Assembly: GCA_022826745.1 (NCBI GenBank)
Contig: JAJDUI010000025.1
Location: forward strand, 1-64,000
Length of the DNA stretch: 64,000 bases
Origin: Thermoanaerobaculia bacterium
GTDB lineage: Bacteria; Acidobacteriota; Thermoanaerobaculia; Multivoradales; Multivoraceae
Direction of reading: 5' to 3'
How positions within the stretch are numbered: the first letter of the stretch is position 1; every line of letters begins with the position of its first letter. The notes under the pieces were generated by a model that saw nothing but the letters and a program-made list of their open reading frames with translations, was not told the DNA's origin and searched no databases. This document shows positions 1-10,000 of the stretch, in pieces. The translations under genes were made by a program, and so were the position numbers.

Positions 1-255
1 AAGCCAAACTCGAGCTGCGACGAAGTACACTCTGTCTTCACGGGTCTCTCTCCTGTGGATCTCCCAAGTACTTGTGAATACTTGGATTATCCGCCGGAAG
101 AGACCCGATCTCAAATCCCCGGTGAGATATCCGGGCTAGCCGTCCGCTTCGCCCTCGACCGCAGCCCTGCCCGTGCCCGGACCCTCTTCCTCGGATCCCT
201 TGTCGCTTTGCCGCTGATCTGGATTGTTCTCGTCGCCGGCCACGCGACCCTGTAG
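1..255 (+). CDS. possible 3' end of an unrecognised membrane protein
   Basis: The frame is open from the left edge to a TAG at 253-255 (84 residues visible). The last 25 residues are hydrophobic (LFLGSLVALPLIWIVLVAG) and would make one membrane segment. I recognise no family and see no ribosome-binding site for the internal GTG at 55. It may be the tail of a gene entering from the left, or a chance open frame in GC-rich DNA. Confidence 0.2.
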   Translation, partial: KPNSSCDEVHSVFTGLSPVDLPSTCEYLDYPPEETRSQIPGEISGLAVRFALDRSPARARTLFLGSLVALPLIWIVLVAGHATL

Positions 256-272
256 ACGCACGGGGGTTGCTT

Positions 273-420
273 TCTGCTGGGTGCGCGGGTCTTCTGACCC
301 GCTGCCGCCGCAGGCGGCTTCCGGAATCGTCGCCGGCCTCCGGCCGGCGGCTACTTGCTCGGGCACCACCGCTTCGCGGCGGCGCCCGGGGCGGGTCAGA
401 AGACCCGCGCACCCAGCAGA
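273..420. repeat. 148-bp palindromic intergenic repeat
   Basis: Two perfect 30-bp inverted arms (273-302 and 391-420) flank an 88-bp centre that holds further GC-rich hairpins, for example gccgccgcaggcggc. Each arm contains a smaller palindrome around gcgggtcttctgacccgc. It ends a few bases before the stop of the minus-strand CoA transferase, so it could also act as a bidirectional transcript end. No coding function or transposase is visible. It looks like a REP/MITE-type mobile repeat; copy number cannot be judged from one window. Confidence 0.85.
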
Positions 421-427
421 GCGACCT

Positions 428-1555
428 CTATGTTGTTCTGAACTCGGCACGGATCGCCGCGCCGTGCTCATCGAGTTCAGGCACGGGCGGCAGACGCCTT
501 CCCGGTTCGTTGGGCGTCGCGGCTGGCGCCGCGATCTCGATCTCGCCGCCGGGCGCGGGTAGCCGGGCGCGCCTGAGTTGCGGGTGCTCCGACAGGCCGG
601 CGAGATCGTTGAGGAATCCGTAAGCGATGCGTCCGTCGTCGAGCGCGGTGCGGATCGAGTTTCGGTCGTGCCTGCGGAACACCTGATCGATCGCGGCCTC
701 GACCTCGGCGCGGCCGGCGGCACGGTCGACGTTGCGCGGGTAGGCCTCGGCGAGTTCGGGCCGTGCCAGGACCTGGCAGCAGAACCGCTTCCACTCCCGA
801 TCGTTCTGGATCCCGATCAGCACGGAATCGCCGTCGCCCAGTTCGAACGCGCCGTAAGGGACGATGCTCGGATGGCCCAAGCCGACCCGCGGCCAGTTCT
901 GGCCGAGTTGTTCGAACCGCAGCAGGGGTACCGCCATCCAGTCCGCCATCGTGTGGAACAGGGTGGCTTCGACACAACGGCCGGCGCCGGTGCGCCCGCG
1001 CTCGATGAGCGCCTCCAGGATGGCTGAGTAGGCATAGATCCCGGTCGCGAAATCGCAGATCGAGACACCGACGCGCCCCGGTTCGGCCGGTGAACCGGTG
1101 ATCGAAGCGACACCGCTTTCGGCCTGGACCAGCAGGTCGTAGGCGCGCATCTCACGGTACGGCCCGCCCTCGCCGTAGCCTGAGATGTCGCAGGTGACGA
1201 GGCGGGCATGTCGGCGGCGCAGGTCCTTCGAGCCGAACCCTGCGCGGGCGGCGGCGCCCGGAGCCAGGTTCTGGACGAAGACGTCGGCCCGGGCGACGAT
1301 CCGCTCGAGCAACTCGCGGTCCCCCTCGTCCTTGATGTCGATGACGATCGACTCCTTGCCCCGGTTGAGCCAGGCGAAGTAGGAGGAGATGCCGCCGGCC
1401 GCCCGGTCGTAGCCGCGGGCAAAGTCGCCGCCCTCGCGCTCCACCTTGATCACCCGGGAGCCGGCGTCGGCGAGCCGGCAGGTGGCCAGAGGCGCGGCCA
1501 CTGCCTGCTCGATGGAAACGACAAGCGTGCCGTCGAGGGGTCGGGCGGCGGTCAC
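428..1555 (-). CDS. CaiB/BaiF family CoA transferase
   Basis: 375 residues, GTG start 4 bp after the Nudix stop. It is a class III CoA transferase (family: formyl-CoA transferase, CaiB, alpha-methylacyl-CoA racemase), moving CoA between carboxylic acids. Visible hallmarks are the N-terminal segment LVVSIEQAVAAPLATCRLAD, then VIKVEREGGDFARGYD (CoA-binding region), the block AYDLLVQAESG containing the expected catalytic Asp, and the C-terminal segment with HPQLRRARLP. Length fits the family. It is the last gene of a minus-strand run with a Nudix CoA-diphosphatase-like protein and an LLM oxidoreductase, suggesting catabolism of a CoA-activated acid. The substrate is not readable from the sequence. 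Confidence 0.9.
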   Translation of the reverse strand: MTAARPLDGTLVVSIEQAVAAPLATCRLADAGSRVIKVEREGGDFARGYDRAAGGISSYFAWLNRGKESIVIDIKDEGDRELLERIVARADVFVQNLAPGAAARAGFGSKDLRRRHARLVTCDISGYGEGGPYREMRAYDLLVQAESGVASITGSPAEPGRVGVSICDFATGIYAYSAILEALIERGRTGAGRCVEATLFHTMADWMAVPLLRFEQLGQNWPRVGLGHPSIVPYGAFELGDGDSVLIGIQNDREWKRFCCQVLARPELAEAYPRNVDRAAGRAEVEAAIDQVFRRHDRNSIRTALDDGRIAYGFLNDLAGLSEHPQLRRARLPAPGGEIEIAAPAATPNEPGRRLPPVPELDEHGAAIRAEFRTT

Positions 1556-1559
1556 GGCG

Positions 1560-2240
1560 TCAGCGCCAGGCGAAGACGGGCTGCTCGTAGTGGGCGACCC
1601 GCACGTCGTTGCCGCGGAGCACGACCTCGAGCATCTGGTAGACGATCGCCGCGGTCGGCGAGTGGACGAGACCGCCGCGGATCGGCATGGAGAGCACGGG
1701 GTTCTCGCTCTCCGGTATCTCCCGCAGCACCGGCACGTCCGGACGGTCCAGGTCGATCAGCGGGATCCGGTAGGCCCTGTAGACCTCGGCCGGATTTGGC
1801 TCGAGCTCGCGATAGTCGTCGCACCAGAAGACGACCGGCGTGATGACGAAGCCGGAGCGGGTGCCGAAATCGTCGAGCCGCCCCAGGACGGCAGAGGCGT
1901 CGAGGTCCAGGCCGACCTCTTCGTGGAGCTCGCGGAGCGCCGCCTGCTCGGGTGTCTCCGACTCGTCGATCCGGCCGCCCGGGAGGGCCCACTGGCCGCG
2001 GTGCCGCCGCAACCGTAGCGATCGCCGCGTCAGCAGGAAGCAGCCGCGGCCGCCCTGGTCGGGCAGCAGCGTAACGGCGACCGCGGCGTGCGCGTTGGCC
2101 GGCGCCGCGCCGGTGTGGCCGGAAGCCTCCGCGGCCCGCGCCGCGGCGGTTTCCGGGTCGAGCGCACGCTGCTCGAAGCGCCCCAGGTTCCGCTCGGCGT
2201 GCGCGAGGAGTTCCGCGCTGTGCCGTGCCGGGAAGCTCAT
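1560..2240 (-). CDS. Nudix hydrolase, CoA pyrophosphatase-like
   Basis: 226 residues. The Nudix box is complete (GRIDESETPEQAALRELHEE, then VGL), giving the metal-binding REx2EE core. Just upstream, LLTRRSLRLRRHRGQWALPGG matches the extra motif typical of CoA-diphosphatases (UPF0035/NudL type), which split CoA into 3',5'-ADP and 4'-phosphopantetheine. Its ATG overlaps the stop of the upstream oxidoreductase (ATGA, 2237-2240) and its own stop lies 4 bp from the CoA transferase start, so the three genes are probably translated together. Substrate assignment rests on the motif and on the CoA-handling neighbour; another Nudix substrate is possible. Confidence 0.88.
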   Translation of the reverse strand: MSFPARHSAELLAHAERNLGRFEQRALDPETAAARAAEASGHTGAAPANAHAAVAVTLLPDQGGRGCFLLTRRSLRLRRHRGQWALPGGRIDESETPEQAALRELHEEVGLDLDASAVLGRLDDFGTRSGFVITPVVFWCDDYRELEPNPAEVYRAYRIPLIDLDRPDVPVLREIPESENPVLSMPIRGGLVHSPTAAIVYQMLEVVLRGNDVRVAHYEQPVFAWR

Positions 2241-3292
2241 TCGGCCGGGGACGTCTCCTCGCGGACCAACTCCAGGAACCGGCCCAGGGTGTCGAGCCGC
2301 TCGCTGACGGTGCCCCCGGCGGGGTTGAGACGCAGCGTGGTGACTCCGGCGTTCCGGTAGGCGCGGATGCGCTCCCGCACGCGGGCTTCGTCGCCGATCA
2401 GGGTGTTGCCGAGCACCATTTCGTCCGGAACCCGCGCCGCGGCTTCCTCCCGCTTGCCGGAGATCCAGAGAGCCTGCACCTCGCGGGCGGTTTCGATGAA
2501 GCCGGCGCGGCGGTAGGCGTCGTTGTAGAAGTTCGTCTGGGCCGAGCCCATCGCGCCCAGGGTGAAGGCCATCGCCGGCTTGCGGCGGGCGGCCATCCGC
2601 TCCAGGTCGTCGCCGAACTCGACGTCGCCGCCGACCTGAATGTCGATGTCTCCGAACGACCTGCCGGCGCGCTCGGCGCCGGCGCGCATCGACGGGAAGA
2701 AGGCGTCCGTGTGTTCCGGGATGAAGGACGTGCCCAGCCAGCCGTCGGCGACCTCGCCCGTGTACTCCAGGGACTTCGGACCGAGGGTGGCCAGGTAGAT
2801 CGGCAGTTCGGGTCGCGGGGGCTGCGACATTCGGATTGCCTTGCCTTCGCCTCCCGGCCGGGGCAGGGTGTAGTGCTTGCCGTCGTATGCGACCTTCTCG
2901 CCCGACAGCGCGATCTTCAGGATGTCGACGTACTCGCGCAGGCGGCCCAGCGGCATGGCGAAGGGCACGCCGTGCAGGCCCTCGACGACCTGAGGGCCGC
3001 TGACGCCGAGGCCGAGCACGAAGCGGTCCTTCGAGATCGATGCCAGCGACATCGCGGTCATGGCGGTCATCGACGGCGCCCGCGCCGAGATCTGCATGAT
3101 GCCGGTGCCGAGACGGACCCGCTCGGTTCGTCCGGCGAGAAAGGCGAGCGGAGTCACCGCGTCGGTGCCCCAGGCCTCGGCCGACCAGACGTCGTCGATG
3201 CCCATGCGGTCCGCCTCGACGACGTACTCCGCCAGGGCGTCCCAGTTCGTTCCGGAGGCGTACGCACTCCCTATGCCGATCGCTGTCCGCAT
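2237..3292 (-). CDS. LLM class flavin/F420-dependent oxidoreductase
   Basis: 351 residues from ATG 3292, chosen because caaggag lies about 9 bases upstream and the homologous N-terminus begins MRTAIGIGSAYASG; the reading frame stays open further upstream, but that part looks non-coding. It is a luciferase-like TIM barrel (bacterial luciferase / F420 mer-type family). Visible family blocks are DRMGIDDVWSAEAWGTDAV, the segment LGTGIMQISARAPSM, and RFVLGLGVSGPQVVEG, which form the cofactor pocket. Such enzymes oxidise or reduce small organic substrates with F420H2 or FMN; the substrate is unknown here. First gene of the Nudix/CoA-transferase run. Confidence 0.9.
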   Translation of the reverse strand: MRTAIGIGSAYASGTNWDALAEYVVEADRMGIDDVWSAEAWGTDAVTPLAFLAGRTERVRLGTGIMQISARAPSMTAMTAMSLASISKDRFVLGLGVSGPQVVEGLHGVPFAMPLGRLREYVDILKIALSGEKVAYDGKHYTLPRPGGEGKAIRMSQPPRPELPIYLATLGPKSLEYTGEVADGWLGTSFIPEHTDAFFPSMRAGAERAGRSFGDIDIQVGGDVEFGDDLERMAARRKPAMAFTLGAMGSAQTNFYNDAYRRAGFIETAREVQALWISGKREEAAARVPDEMVLGNTLIGDEARVRERIRAYRNAGVTTLRLNPAGGTVSERLDTLGRFLELVREETSPAE

Positions 3293-3327
3293 CTCTCGTT
3301 GCTCCTTGTGTGTTCGGCTTGGCGGCG

Positions 3328-3882
3328 CTACTGAACGGCGGTGGCGCGGACGAAGTAGTTCTTGCGCACGTCCGGCCGCGGTTGCTGCGCCACGCGGCCG
3401 AACCGGGTGAGCACCAGGTCTTCGCCGTTCTTCGAGATCTGCCACGACTGTTCGATGTCCGCCTCGAAGGGGAACCGGATGGTGTAGGAGACGGAGAGCC
3501 TCTTCTTCCGCCACCTGGCCCGCACTTCCCGTGGGGTGCCGTTGTCGATATCGGGCACCGGGTTCGGCTTGTTGTCGGTGACGTAACGGACCGTGTTCGT
3601 TTGGGGCGTCGGCCAATCCCCTCGCCGACTCGTGAAGACCATCACGACGTCTTCTCCGTCCAGGCTGATCTCCACCTCGACATCGGCAGCGTTCGGCAGC
3701 CTCTGGTCGTGCCGGTGCGGCCAGTCGGCATCGCTCCGTTCGAGGTCCTTCTGCCAGATGCCGACGATCCGTTCGTCCTGAGCCGCTGCCGGGGCGGCGG
3801 CGAGTGTCGTCGCAGCGAAAGCGACGGTCAGGATGACGGCGAAGGCAGTGGAGGTCGAAGGTCTGCTGGCGATCGGTCTCAT
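3328..3882 (-). CDS. small secreted protein of unknown function
   Basis: 184 residues from ATG 3882, preferred because AGGAGG ends 8 bases upstream; the in-frame ATG at 3888 would be too close to it. A signal peptide is evident: basic N-terminus, hydrophobic core AFAVILTVAFAATTLAAAP, and a cleavage site near AAAQ-DE. The mature part begins GIWQKDLERSDADWP and is rich in beta-type segments ending in FVRATAVQ, which resembles a lipocalin-like or other small beta-barrel, but I do not recognise the family. It probably acts in the periplasm or outside the cell. It lies alone between the oxidoreductase gene and uxs. Confidence 0.8.
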   Translation of the reverse strand: MRPIASRPSTSTAFAVILTVAFAATTLAAAPAAAQDERIVGIWQKDLERSDADWPHRHDQRLPNAADVEVEISLDGEDVVMVFTSRRGDWPTPQTNTVRYVTDNKPNPVPDIDNGTPREVRARWRKKRLSVSYTIRFPFEADIEQSWQISKNGEDLVLTRFGRVAQQPRPDVRKNYFVRATAVQ

Positions 3883-3957
3883 GGACATCTCCTCCTGGCT
3901 GGTTCTGTCCATCGTGGCGGCCTACGGGGATCGCCTGATCCTACAGGCCGCTGCCTT

Positions 3958-4917
3958 CTACGGCGCAAGCTCCTGGTCGCCGAGGAGGTCCGCGAAGTAG
4001 CGGATCGTCTTTTCGAGGCCGGCCTCCAGGTCTACCCGGGGCTCCCAGTCAAGCAGGCCGGTGGCTCGGCCGATGTCGGGCTGGCGCGTCTTCGGGTCGT
4101 CGACCGGCAGGGACTGGAACTCGATCTCGCTGCGGCTCCCGGTCAGGCTCCGGATCACGCGGGCGAACTCGAGCACGGTCATCTCGCGGGGGTTGCCCAG
4201 GTTGACCGGGTCGGTCTCTGAGGAGTTGAGAAGCCGCCAGACTCCTTCGACCAGGTCGTCGATGTAGCAGAAAGAACGCGTCTGGCTGCCGTCGCCGTAG
4301 ACGGTCATCGGTCTGCCGGAGAGGGCCTGGCGGATGAAGTTCGGCACGACGCGGCCGTCGCGAAGCCGCATCCGCGGTCCGTAGGTGTTGAAGATGCGGA
4401 CGATCCTGGTGTCCAGGCCGTGGATCCGGTGGTAGGCCATGACCATCGCTTCCGCGAAGCGCTTCGCCTCGTCGTAGACGCCGCGGGGACCGACCGGGTT
4501 CACGTTGCCCCAGTAGGACTCCGACTGCGGGTGGACCAGGGGATCGCCGTAGACCTCCGAGGTCGAGGCGAGCAGGTAGCGGGCACCGTGGTGCTTGGCC
4601 AGGCCGAGCGAGTTGTGGGTGCCGAGCGATCCCACCTTGAGCGTCTGGATCGGGAGCTCCAGGTAGTCGACCGGGCTTGCCGGCGAGGCGAAGTGGAGGA
4701 CGTTATCGACGTCGGGGCCGACGTAGACCGGCTTGCTGACGTCGTGCTCGATCAGGGTGAAGCGCTCGTTGTCGCGCAGATGCTCGATGTTCGCCGGGCT
4801 GCCGGTGATGAAGTTGTCGACGCAGTAGACGCGGTGGCCCTCGGCGAGCAGCCGCTCGCAGAGATGGGAGCCGATGAAGCCGGCGCCGCCGGTGACGACG
4901 GAGAGCGGTTGGCTCAC
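3958..4917 (-). CDS. uxs: UDP-glucuronate decarboxylase (UDP-xylose synthase)
   Basis: 319 residues. It is an extended SDR sugar-nucleotide epimerase/decarboxylase. The Rossmann motif [11 protein letters not shown] sits at 8-18, the UXS-type block [15 protein letters not shown] at about 117, and the catalytic YDEAK at 148-152; [11 protein letters not shown] follows. It converts UDP-glucuronate to UDP-xylose using bound NAD+. Its start overlaps the stop of ugd by 4 bp, so UDP-glucuronate made by Ugd feeds straight into it. The product is used for capsule, exopolysaccharide or LPS sugars. A dTDP-glucose dehydratase is the main alternative, but the Ugd partner argues for UXS. Confidence 0.92.
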   Translation of the reverse strand: MSQPLSVVTGGAGFIGSHLCERLLAEGHRVYCVDNFITGSPANIEHLRDNERFTLIEHDVSKPVYVGPDVDNVLHFASPASPVDYLELPIQTLKVGSLGTHNSLGLAKHHGARYLLASTSEVYGDPLVHPQSESYWGNVNPVGPRGVYDEAKRFAEAMVMAYHRIHGLDTRIVRIFNTYGPRMRLRDGRVVPNFIRQALSGRPMTVYGDGSQTRSFCYIDDLVEGVWRLLNSSETDPVNLGNPREMTVLEFARVIRSLTGSRSEIEFQSLPVDDPKTRQPDIGRATGLLDWEPRVDLEAGLEKTIRYFADLLGDQELAP

Positions 4918-6245
4918 GAGGCCTTCACTCCCGGAACGATGGCGGCCGGAACGGCGTCGGCGCGCCCGAGCGAGGAGTATCTGAGGCCGGCGTCCGCCAC
5001 GCGCTCAGGCTCGTAGAGATTGCGCAGATCGAGAATCTGCGGCTCGCGCAGCAACTGCCTCAGCCGCTCGAACTCGAGCGCCCGGAACTGGTTCCACTCG
5101 GTAAGGATGACCAGCAGGTCGGCGTCCTCGGCCACTTCGTACGGGTCGCTGCAGTAGACGGCCTCCGGGCGAATGCGGCGGGCGTTGTCCATCGCCGCCG
5201 GATCGTAGACCCGGACCGTCGCGCCCCGCGACAGGAGGTTCTCGAGCACGAACATGGCGGGAGATTCACGGATGTCGTCCGTGTTGGGCTTGAAGGACAG
5301 TCCCAGCAGCGCCACCTTCCGACCCTCGGGATTGCCGAGCACGGACTCGATCCTGGCGAGCATCCGTTCCTGGATTCGATGGTTGACCTGAAGCGTTGCT
5401 TCGACGATTTCGGCCCGGGCGCCGGCGTCGCGCGCCATGGACACCATGGCCCGCGTGTCCTTGGGAAAGCATGACCCGCCGAAGCCCGGCCCCGGGCGCA
5501 GGAACAGCGGTCCGATTCGGCGATCCAGGCCCATGCCATGGGCAACGACCTGGACATCGGCCCCGGTTCGCTCGCACAACTCCGCGACTTCGTTGATGAA
5601 GGAGATGCGGGTGGCCAGGAAGCTGTTGGAGGCGTACTTGATCATCTCCGCGGTCTCGACGTCGGTGACCACGATCGGCACGCCACGCGCGCGGAGCGGC
5701 GAGTAGATCTCGAGCATGATGTCGGTGGCGCGCTGGTCGCGGCTGCCGATGACCAGCCGGTCCGGGCGCATGAAGTCCTCGATCGCCGAGCCCTCGCGCA
5801 GAAACTCGGGGTTGCTGACCACGGAGAACGTGTGCCCGCGGCCGATGATCTCTTCGATCATTCGGCCGGTGCCGACCGGCACGGTGCTCTTGGTGACGAT
5901 TGCCTTGTAGCTGTTGAGCCTTCCACCGATTGCCTGGGCCACCTCGCGCACGTAGCGGAGATCCGAAGAGCCGTCCTCGCGGGGCGGCGTGCCGACGGCG
6001 ATGAAGACAGCTGTCGCGGCTTCAAGAGCCGGTCCCAGATCGGTCGTGAAGCTCAGGCGTCCGGCTTCCTCGTTCTTGGCGACCAGGGTCGCCAAGCCTG
6101 GCTCGTAGATCGGAATCCGGCCCGCCTGCAACTGGGCGATCTTCGTCTGATCCTGGTCGACGCAGACGACGTCCATGCCGAAGTCGGCGAGGCATGCACC
6201 CGTGACCAGGCCGACGTAGCCGGAGCCGACGACGCAAATTCTCAT
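4914..6245 (-). CDS. ugd: UDP-glucose 6-dehydrogenase
   Basis: 443 residues, usual length. The N-terminal NAD domain begins [20 protein letters not shown], with YEPGL at 47-51. The catalytic region has [10 protein letters not shown] (145-154) and the nucleophile Cys259 in [13 protein letters not shown]; the C-terminal UDP-binding domain contains [16 protein letters not shown]. It oxidises UDP-glucose to UDP-glucuronate in the cytoplasm with two NAD+. It forms a two-gene operon with uxs (4-bp overlap). About 200 bp separate it from the divergent SEC-C gene. Confidence 0.95.
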   Translation of the reverse strand: MRICVVGSGYVGLVTGACLADFGMDVVCVDQDQTKIAQLQAGRIPIYEPGLATLVAKNEEAGRLSFTTDLGPALEAATAVFIAVGTPPREDGSSDLRYVREVAQAIGGRLNSYKAIVTKSTVPVGTGRMIEEIIGRGHTFSVVSNPEFLREGSAIEDFMRPDRLVIGSRDQRATDIMLEIYSPLRARGVPIVVTDVETAEMIKYASNSFLATRISFINEVAELCERTGADVQVVAHGMGLDRRIGPLFLRPGPGFGGSCFPKDTRAMVSMARDAGARAEIVEATLQVNHRIQERMLARIESVLGNPEGRKVALLGLSFKPNTDDIRESPAMFVLENLLSRGATVRVYDPAAMDNARRIRPEAVYCSDPYEVAEDADLLVILTEWNQFRALEFERLRQLLREPQILDLRNLYEPERVADAGLRYSSLGRADAVPAAIVPGVKAS

Positions 6246-6452
6246 GCCAGCCTCGGCTTGCGTGTGGCGGTCATATCGTCCGGGCTGCGGATCGTCCGGG
6301 GGCGCGCTGCCGGTCGGCCATTGCCGGCCTCGCCCGGGGACGGTACGGCTGCTATGTTACAGGGATCGGAGCGTTCCGTTTTGCTCGGCTGCGGCCGGCG
6401 GCGCGAACGAGAACATGCGAAGGACCGACAGACGAAGGGCCACGGTGAGTCG

Positions 6453-6689
6453 ATGAAGGGCGGACGAAGGCTGAGCAACGCGATCTCGACCCGCAAGTCG
6501 GTGGTTACCGCGCCGCGGCGCTTCAGCAAGGTGCAGCGCAACGAACCCTGCCCCTGCGGCAGCGGCAGGAAGTACAAGGACTGCTGCTTCAACAAGGGCG
6601 AGGCGTTCCTGCGAAAGCTGGAACGCCAGCGTTACAAGGAGCAGCTCAAGGTCGACGGAGCGCCCTGGTACGTTCGCTGGCTGACTTGA
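6453..6689 (+). CDS. SEC-C motif mini-protein
   Basis: 78 residues from ATG 6453. The open frame continues far upstream, but there it is antisense to ugd and not protein-like. The core EPCPCGSGRKYKDCC (residues 31-45) is the zinc-binding SEC-C motif otherwise found at the C-terminus of SecA and in many small proteins. The flanks are strongly basic (RKLERQRYKEQLK) and the protein ends PWYVRWLT. The role is unknown; a zinc-stabilised nucleic-acid or ribosome-associated accessory protein is a reasonable guess. It stands alone, divergent from ugd. Confidence 0.8.
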   Translation: MKGGRRLSNAISTRKSVVTAPRRFSKVQRNEPCPCGSGRKYKDCCFNKGEAFLRKLERQRYKEQLKVDGAPWYVRWLT

Positions 6690-7018
6690 GTCCTCTGCCC
6701 TGGTTCGGATCCGCGGGCCTCCCCGAAAGACAGCGGGCTGCATGGAACGCCGCCGCTCCCGGGGTTCTCGAATAGCCTAGGGAAGGGCCATGGCGCGCCG
6801 CCGCGGCTTGCCGTCAAGAGGGCGCACCGTTGAGTTCGGGCGGGTCTGAGGTGGCTCTTGCGGCCTCGAATCGCCTTGACTAGGCTATGCGCCACTTTCC
6901 GGGTCGGCGCCTCGGTCCCTGCATCGATGAGGCGCTTCACACGCCGCGGGCACGCTGATCGTCTCGCGAAACGCTCGGAGCAACCAGGTTGCCCCGCGTT
7001 TCAGGAGGCGTGTTGCCC
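6690..7018. other. intergenic stretch without a recognisable gene
   Basis: 329 bp between the SEC-C gene and the Calx-beta giant. I see no open frame with coding character, no tRNA and no strong hairpin. A TTGACT at about 6875 could be a -35 element, but no matching -10 is clear. The ribosome-binding site of the next gene (AGGAGG, 7003-7008) is at its right end. Confidence 0.5.
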
Positions 7019-10000
7019 ATGCAGTTCCCGGATCCGTCGGCGACGAAGATCGTTCGGCCGTCATCACTGTTTCTTCTGATTCTGAGTGTCGCGGGCGGCG
7101 CCGCGGCGCAGCAGCCCGGCGGCGGTGCTTCGCTTGGCTTGGCGGGCAGCGCGACGCTTGAAGGAGCGACCACCGACGTGGTCCCGGAGGCCGGCGTCGC
7201 TGGGCCCTTCGCGCCGGCGCCCGAAGGCGAAGACGTCGCGTTCGAGGTCTCCCTCGTGCCGGCGCCCGCGGCAGTCGTTGAGGTCAACGTGCTGGTCAGG
7301 GAGGAGGCCTTCTCCAACTGGCTGCCCGAAGCTTACAGAGGACGGCGGAAGGTGAGCGTCGACTCGAGCGGTACGGCGACCTACAGGATTCCCACGACCG
7401 ACAACACGGTCTGGGACGGCGGCCCTGGCGGCGTTGTTGTCGAAGTCCTGGCTGGCGACGGCTACGTCGCGGGGAGAGCGGCGATCGCTGTTGGGGAGAT
7501 TGCAGACGACGAGCCGGAGCCTCTGACACCGGTGGTGATCGTTTACGCCGGCGGCCAGGGGCAGGAGGGCCGGGTGGGCGCCGACTTCGTCGTGGAGGCC
7601 CGCCCGCTGCCGGCGACGGACCTGGACGTCGACCTCGGAGTGACGGAGACAGGCGCGGGGAACTTCGTGCCGCAGGCTGACGAGGGATTGAAGACGGCGA
7701 CGATCTCGGGCGGCGTTCGGATAGGCAACTACACGATCGATCTTCGTGACAACGAAGTTGACGAGCCGGACGGCGAGGTGCAAGTGGCGCTCGTCGCCGG
7801 GCAGGGCTACACCCTGGGGCCCACGCGCGGCCGCTCGGCGCGAGTCGGCCTGGTTGACGACGAGCCGACCATGGTTACGGTGTCGTCCGCCGACGGCGCG
7901 GCTGTCACGGAGGGCGCGAGCGCGACGTTCACGATCGAGACCGGACGCCGGCTCATCTCTTCCGAGAGCTTGACGTTGACGCTGGCCACGACAGGCACGG
8001 CTGAGTACGCGGACGACTACGCCCTGTCCTCGTCCGACGCCGGCGTTGCCTTTGCCGGCGATGGACGGGCCGAGCTGACCCTTGTCGGCGGGCTGGCGCC
8101 GCGGCGGGTGACGGTAACGCTGGCAGCGCTCACGGACCGAAAGGTCGAGCCGGACGAGGACGTCGCGATCGGGATCCTGTCGATGGACGATGCGGCGCTC
8201 GGTGGCGGCGCCGAGGCGTCCGGTCTGGCGTCGTTCTCTCTCGTCGAGGTTCCTCCGCCTGTTCTCGTCACCTTCCCGGCCGACCTGACCCAGGACCGGG
8301 CGACGGCGGGTGATCTGCTGCTCTTTGTGCTGGAGGCGGACCCCGTTCCGTCGGAGGACCTCCATGTCCTCGTGGATGTGTCGGAAAGAGCGGGTTCGGA
8401 TTTCGTGCCGCCCGGCGAGGAGGGGATGAGAACCGTAACGATCCCGGCGAATCTGGGCAGCGAGGGGTTGTACGTGCAGACGGAGGGTTTCGACGTCATC
8501 CAGCCGGACGGGGCGGTGAAGGCAACCGTGTTGAATTCCGCCGGCTACCTGCCGGGCGAGCCCGCCTCGGCCACCGTGATCCTCCGGGACGCTCTGCCGA
8601 GAGTCACCATCGCGCCCACTGCGGCGGATCCGGTCGAGGAGGGGAATCCGGCGAGCTTCACGCTGACCGCGACGCCCGTGCCGACGGGTCCTCTGACGGT
8701 GAACGTTCGGATCGGCGAGGACATCGGTCTTGGTCAGGACTACGTCGCGCCGTCGGAAGAGGGAAGGAGGACGGTTTCCCTGTCCGGCGGCACGGCCACC
8801 TTCACGGTGGACACGATGAATGACGACGAGGATTCCAACACCGGTCAGGACGAGTGGATCGGCAAGGTGATCGCGGCGGTGGAGCCCGGAGAGGGCTACA
8901 AGCCTGGCTATGCGTCCGGTGCCTTCGTCACGATGCACGACAACGAACGCACGATTGACTACGTGTTCTCGTCACTGGGCGTGGAAAGGGCCGAGCCGCT
9001 CGATAGGGTAGTGCAGGATTGGGGTCTGCCTGAAGACGGCGGCAGGGTGAATCTGCTGCTCGACATCGGTCCTCTGCTGCCTCCGGGTCACGACAGTCTG
9101 CCCGCCGGGCAGATTCTGGAATGGGGGTTCGATGTTCGGGGCGGCACGCTCGGCGCTGACCTGACGCTGGGTCTGAAGCCCGGCGAGTCGAGCCCCGGCG
9201 TGGATTGGCTCACCTCCGCTCCCTACAGTTCGTCGGTGCCCGGCGTGCGCTTCACGGGAGGGCCGGGTGTTCGCTTCGCCATGCTTGAAGCCGTGGCTGT
9301 GGACAACGACACGAAGCAGACGCCGCAGAGGCGGATCACTGTCAACGCTCTCCCGCCCCGGCCCCACAACCTTGACAGGTTGTTCGGCCGCGGGGGCGGC
9401 GCCCTTTCGTTGGTTGGATCGACGATCTCCATCGAGGACGACGAGAATCTGGGAGCGGTCACGGTCGGCTTCACTCGTGGCAGCTTTTCGCAAAGCGAGC
9501 AGATCATGCGCGAGCTACTTGCTCCAGTTCTCATCATTAGCCGGAGCCTGGCGCTACCGATCACGGTTCCTGTCCGCTTCACGGGCGACGAGGACCCGAG
9601 ATTCACCGCCACCCCTGGGGTGCACTTCCATCCTCTGGCGAACCCTGTCCTCAGTTCCGGACGTCTGACGGATAGCTTCGATGTCCTGCTTCCTGACGAT
9701 GACGAGGTCGGGCCGGCCAGAACATTCGGCATGACCATCGATTTCGATCAGCTCCGGCTGGACTATCCGGACTACGACTGGCAGCCTGGGGTTCACGCGA
9801 GCGCTGTCGTGACGATCCACAACAACGACCCGGTCCGGGTGGTCCTGTCCACGCCGGACGCGCAGGCCGAGGAGGGGAGCGCGACCGACGGGGCGGCGAT
9901 CAACGTGGCCGTGGCGCCCGCGCTGAAGTCAGGCCAGACCGTGACCGTTCCCCTGATCTTTCGGGCGGGGCCGGATCCGTTGACGCCGCCCTTTACCGCC

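Noticed and set aside
5538-6452. Upstream extension of the SEC-C mini-protein to 383 residues
   Set aside because: Antisense to ugd; no protein-like pattern before ATG 6453.
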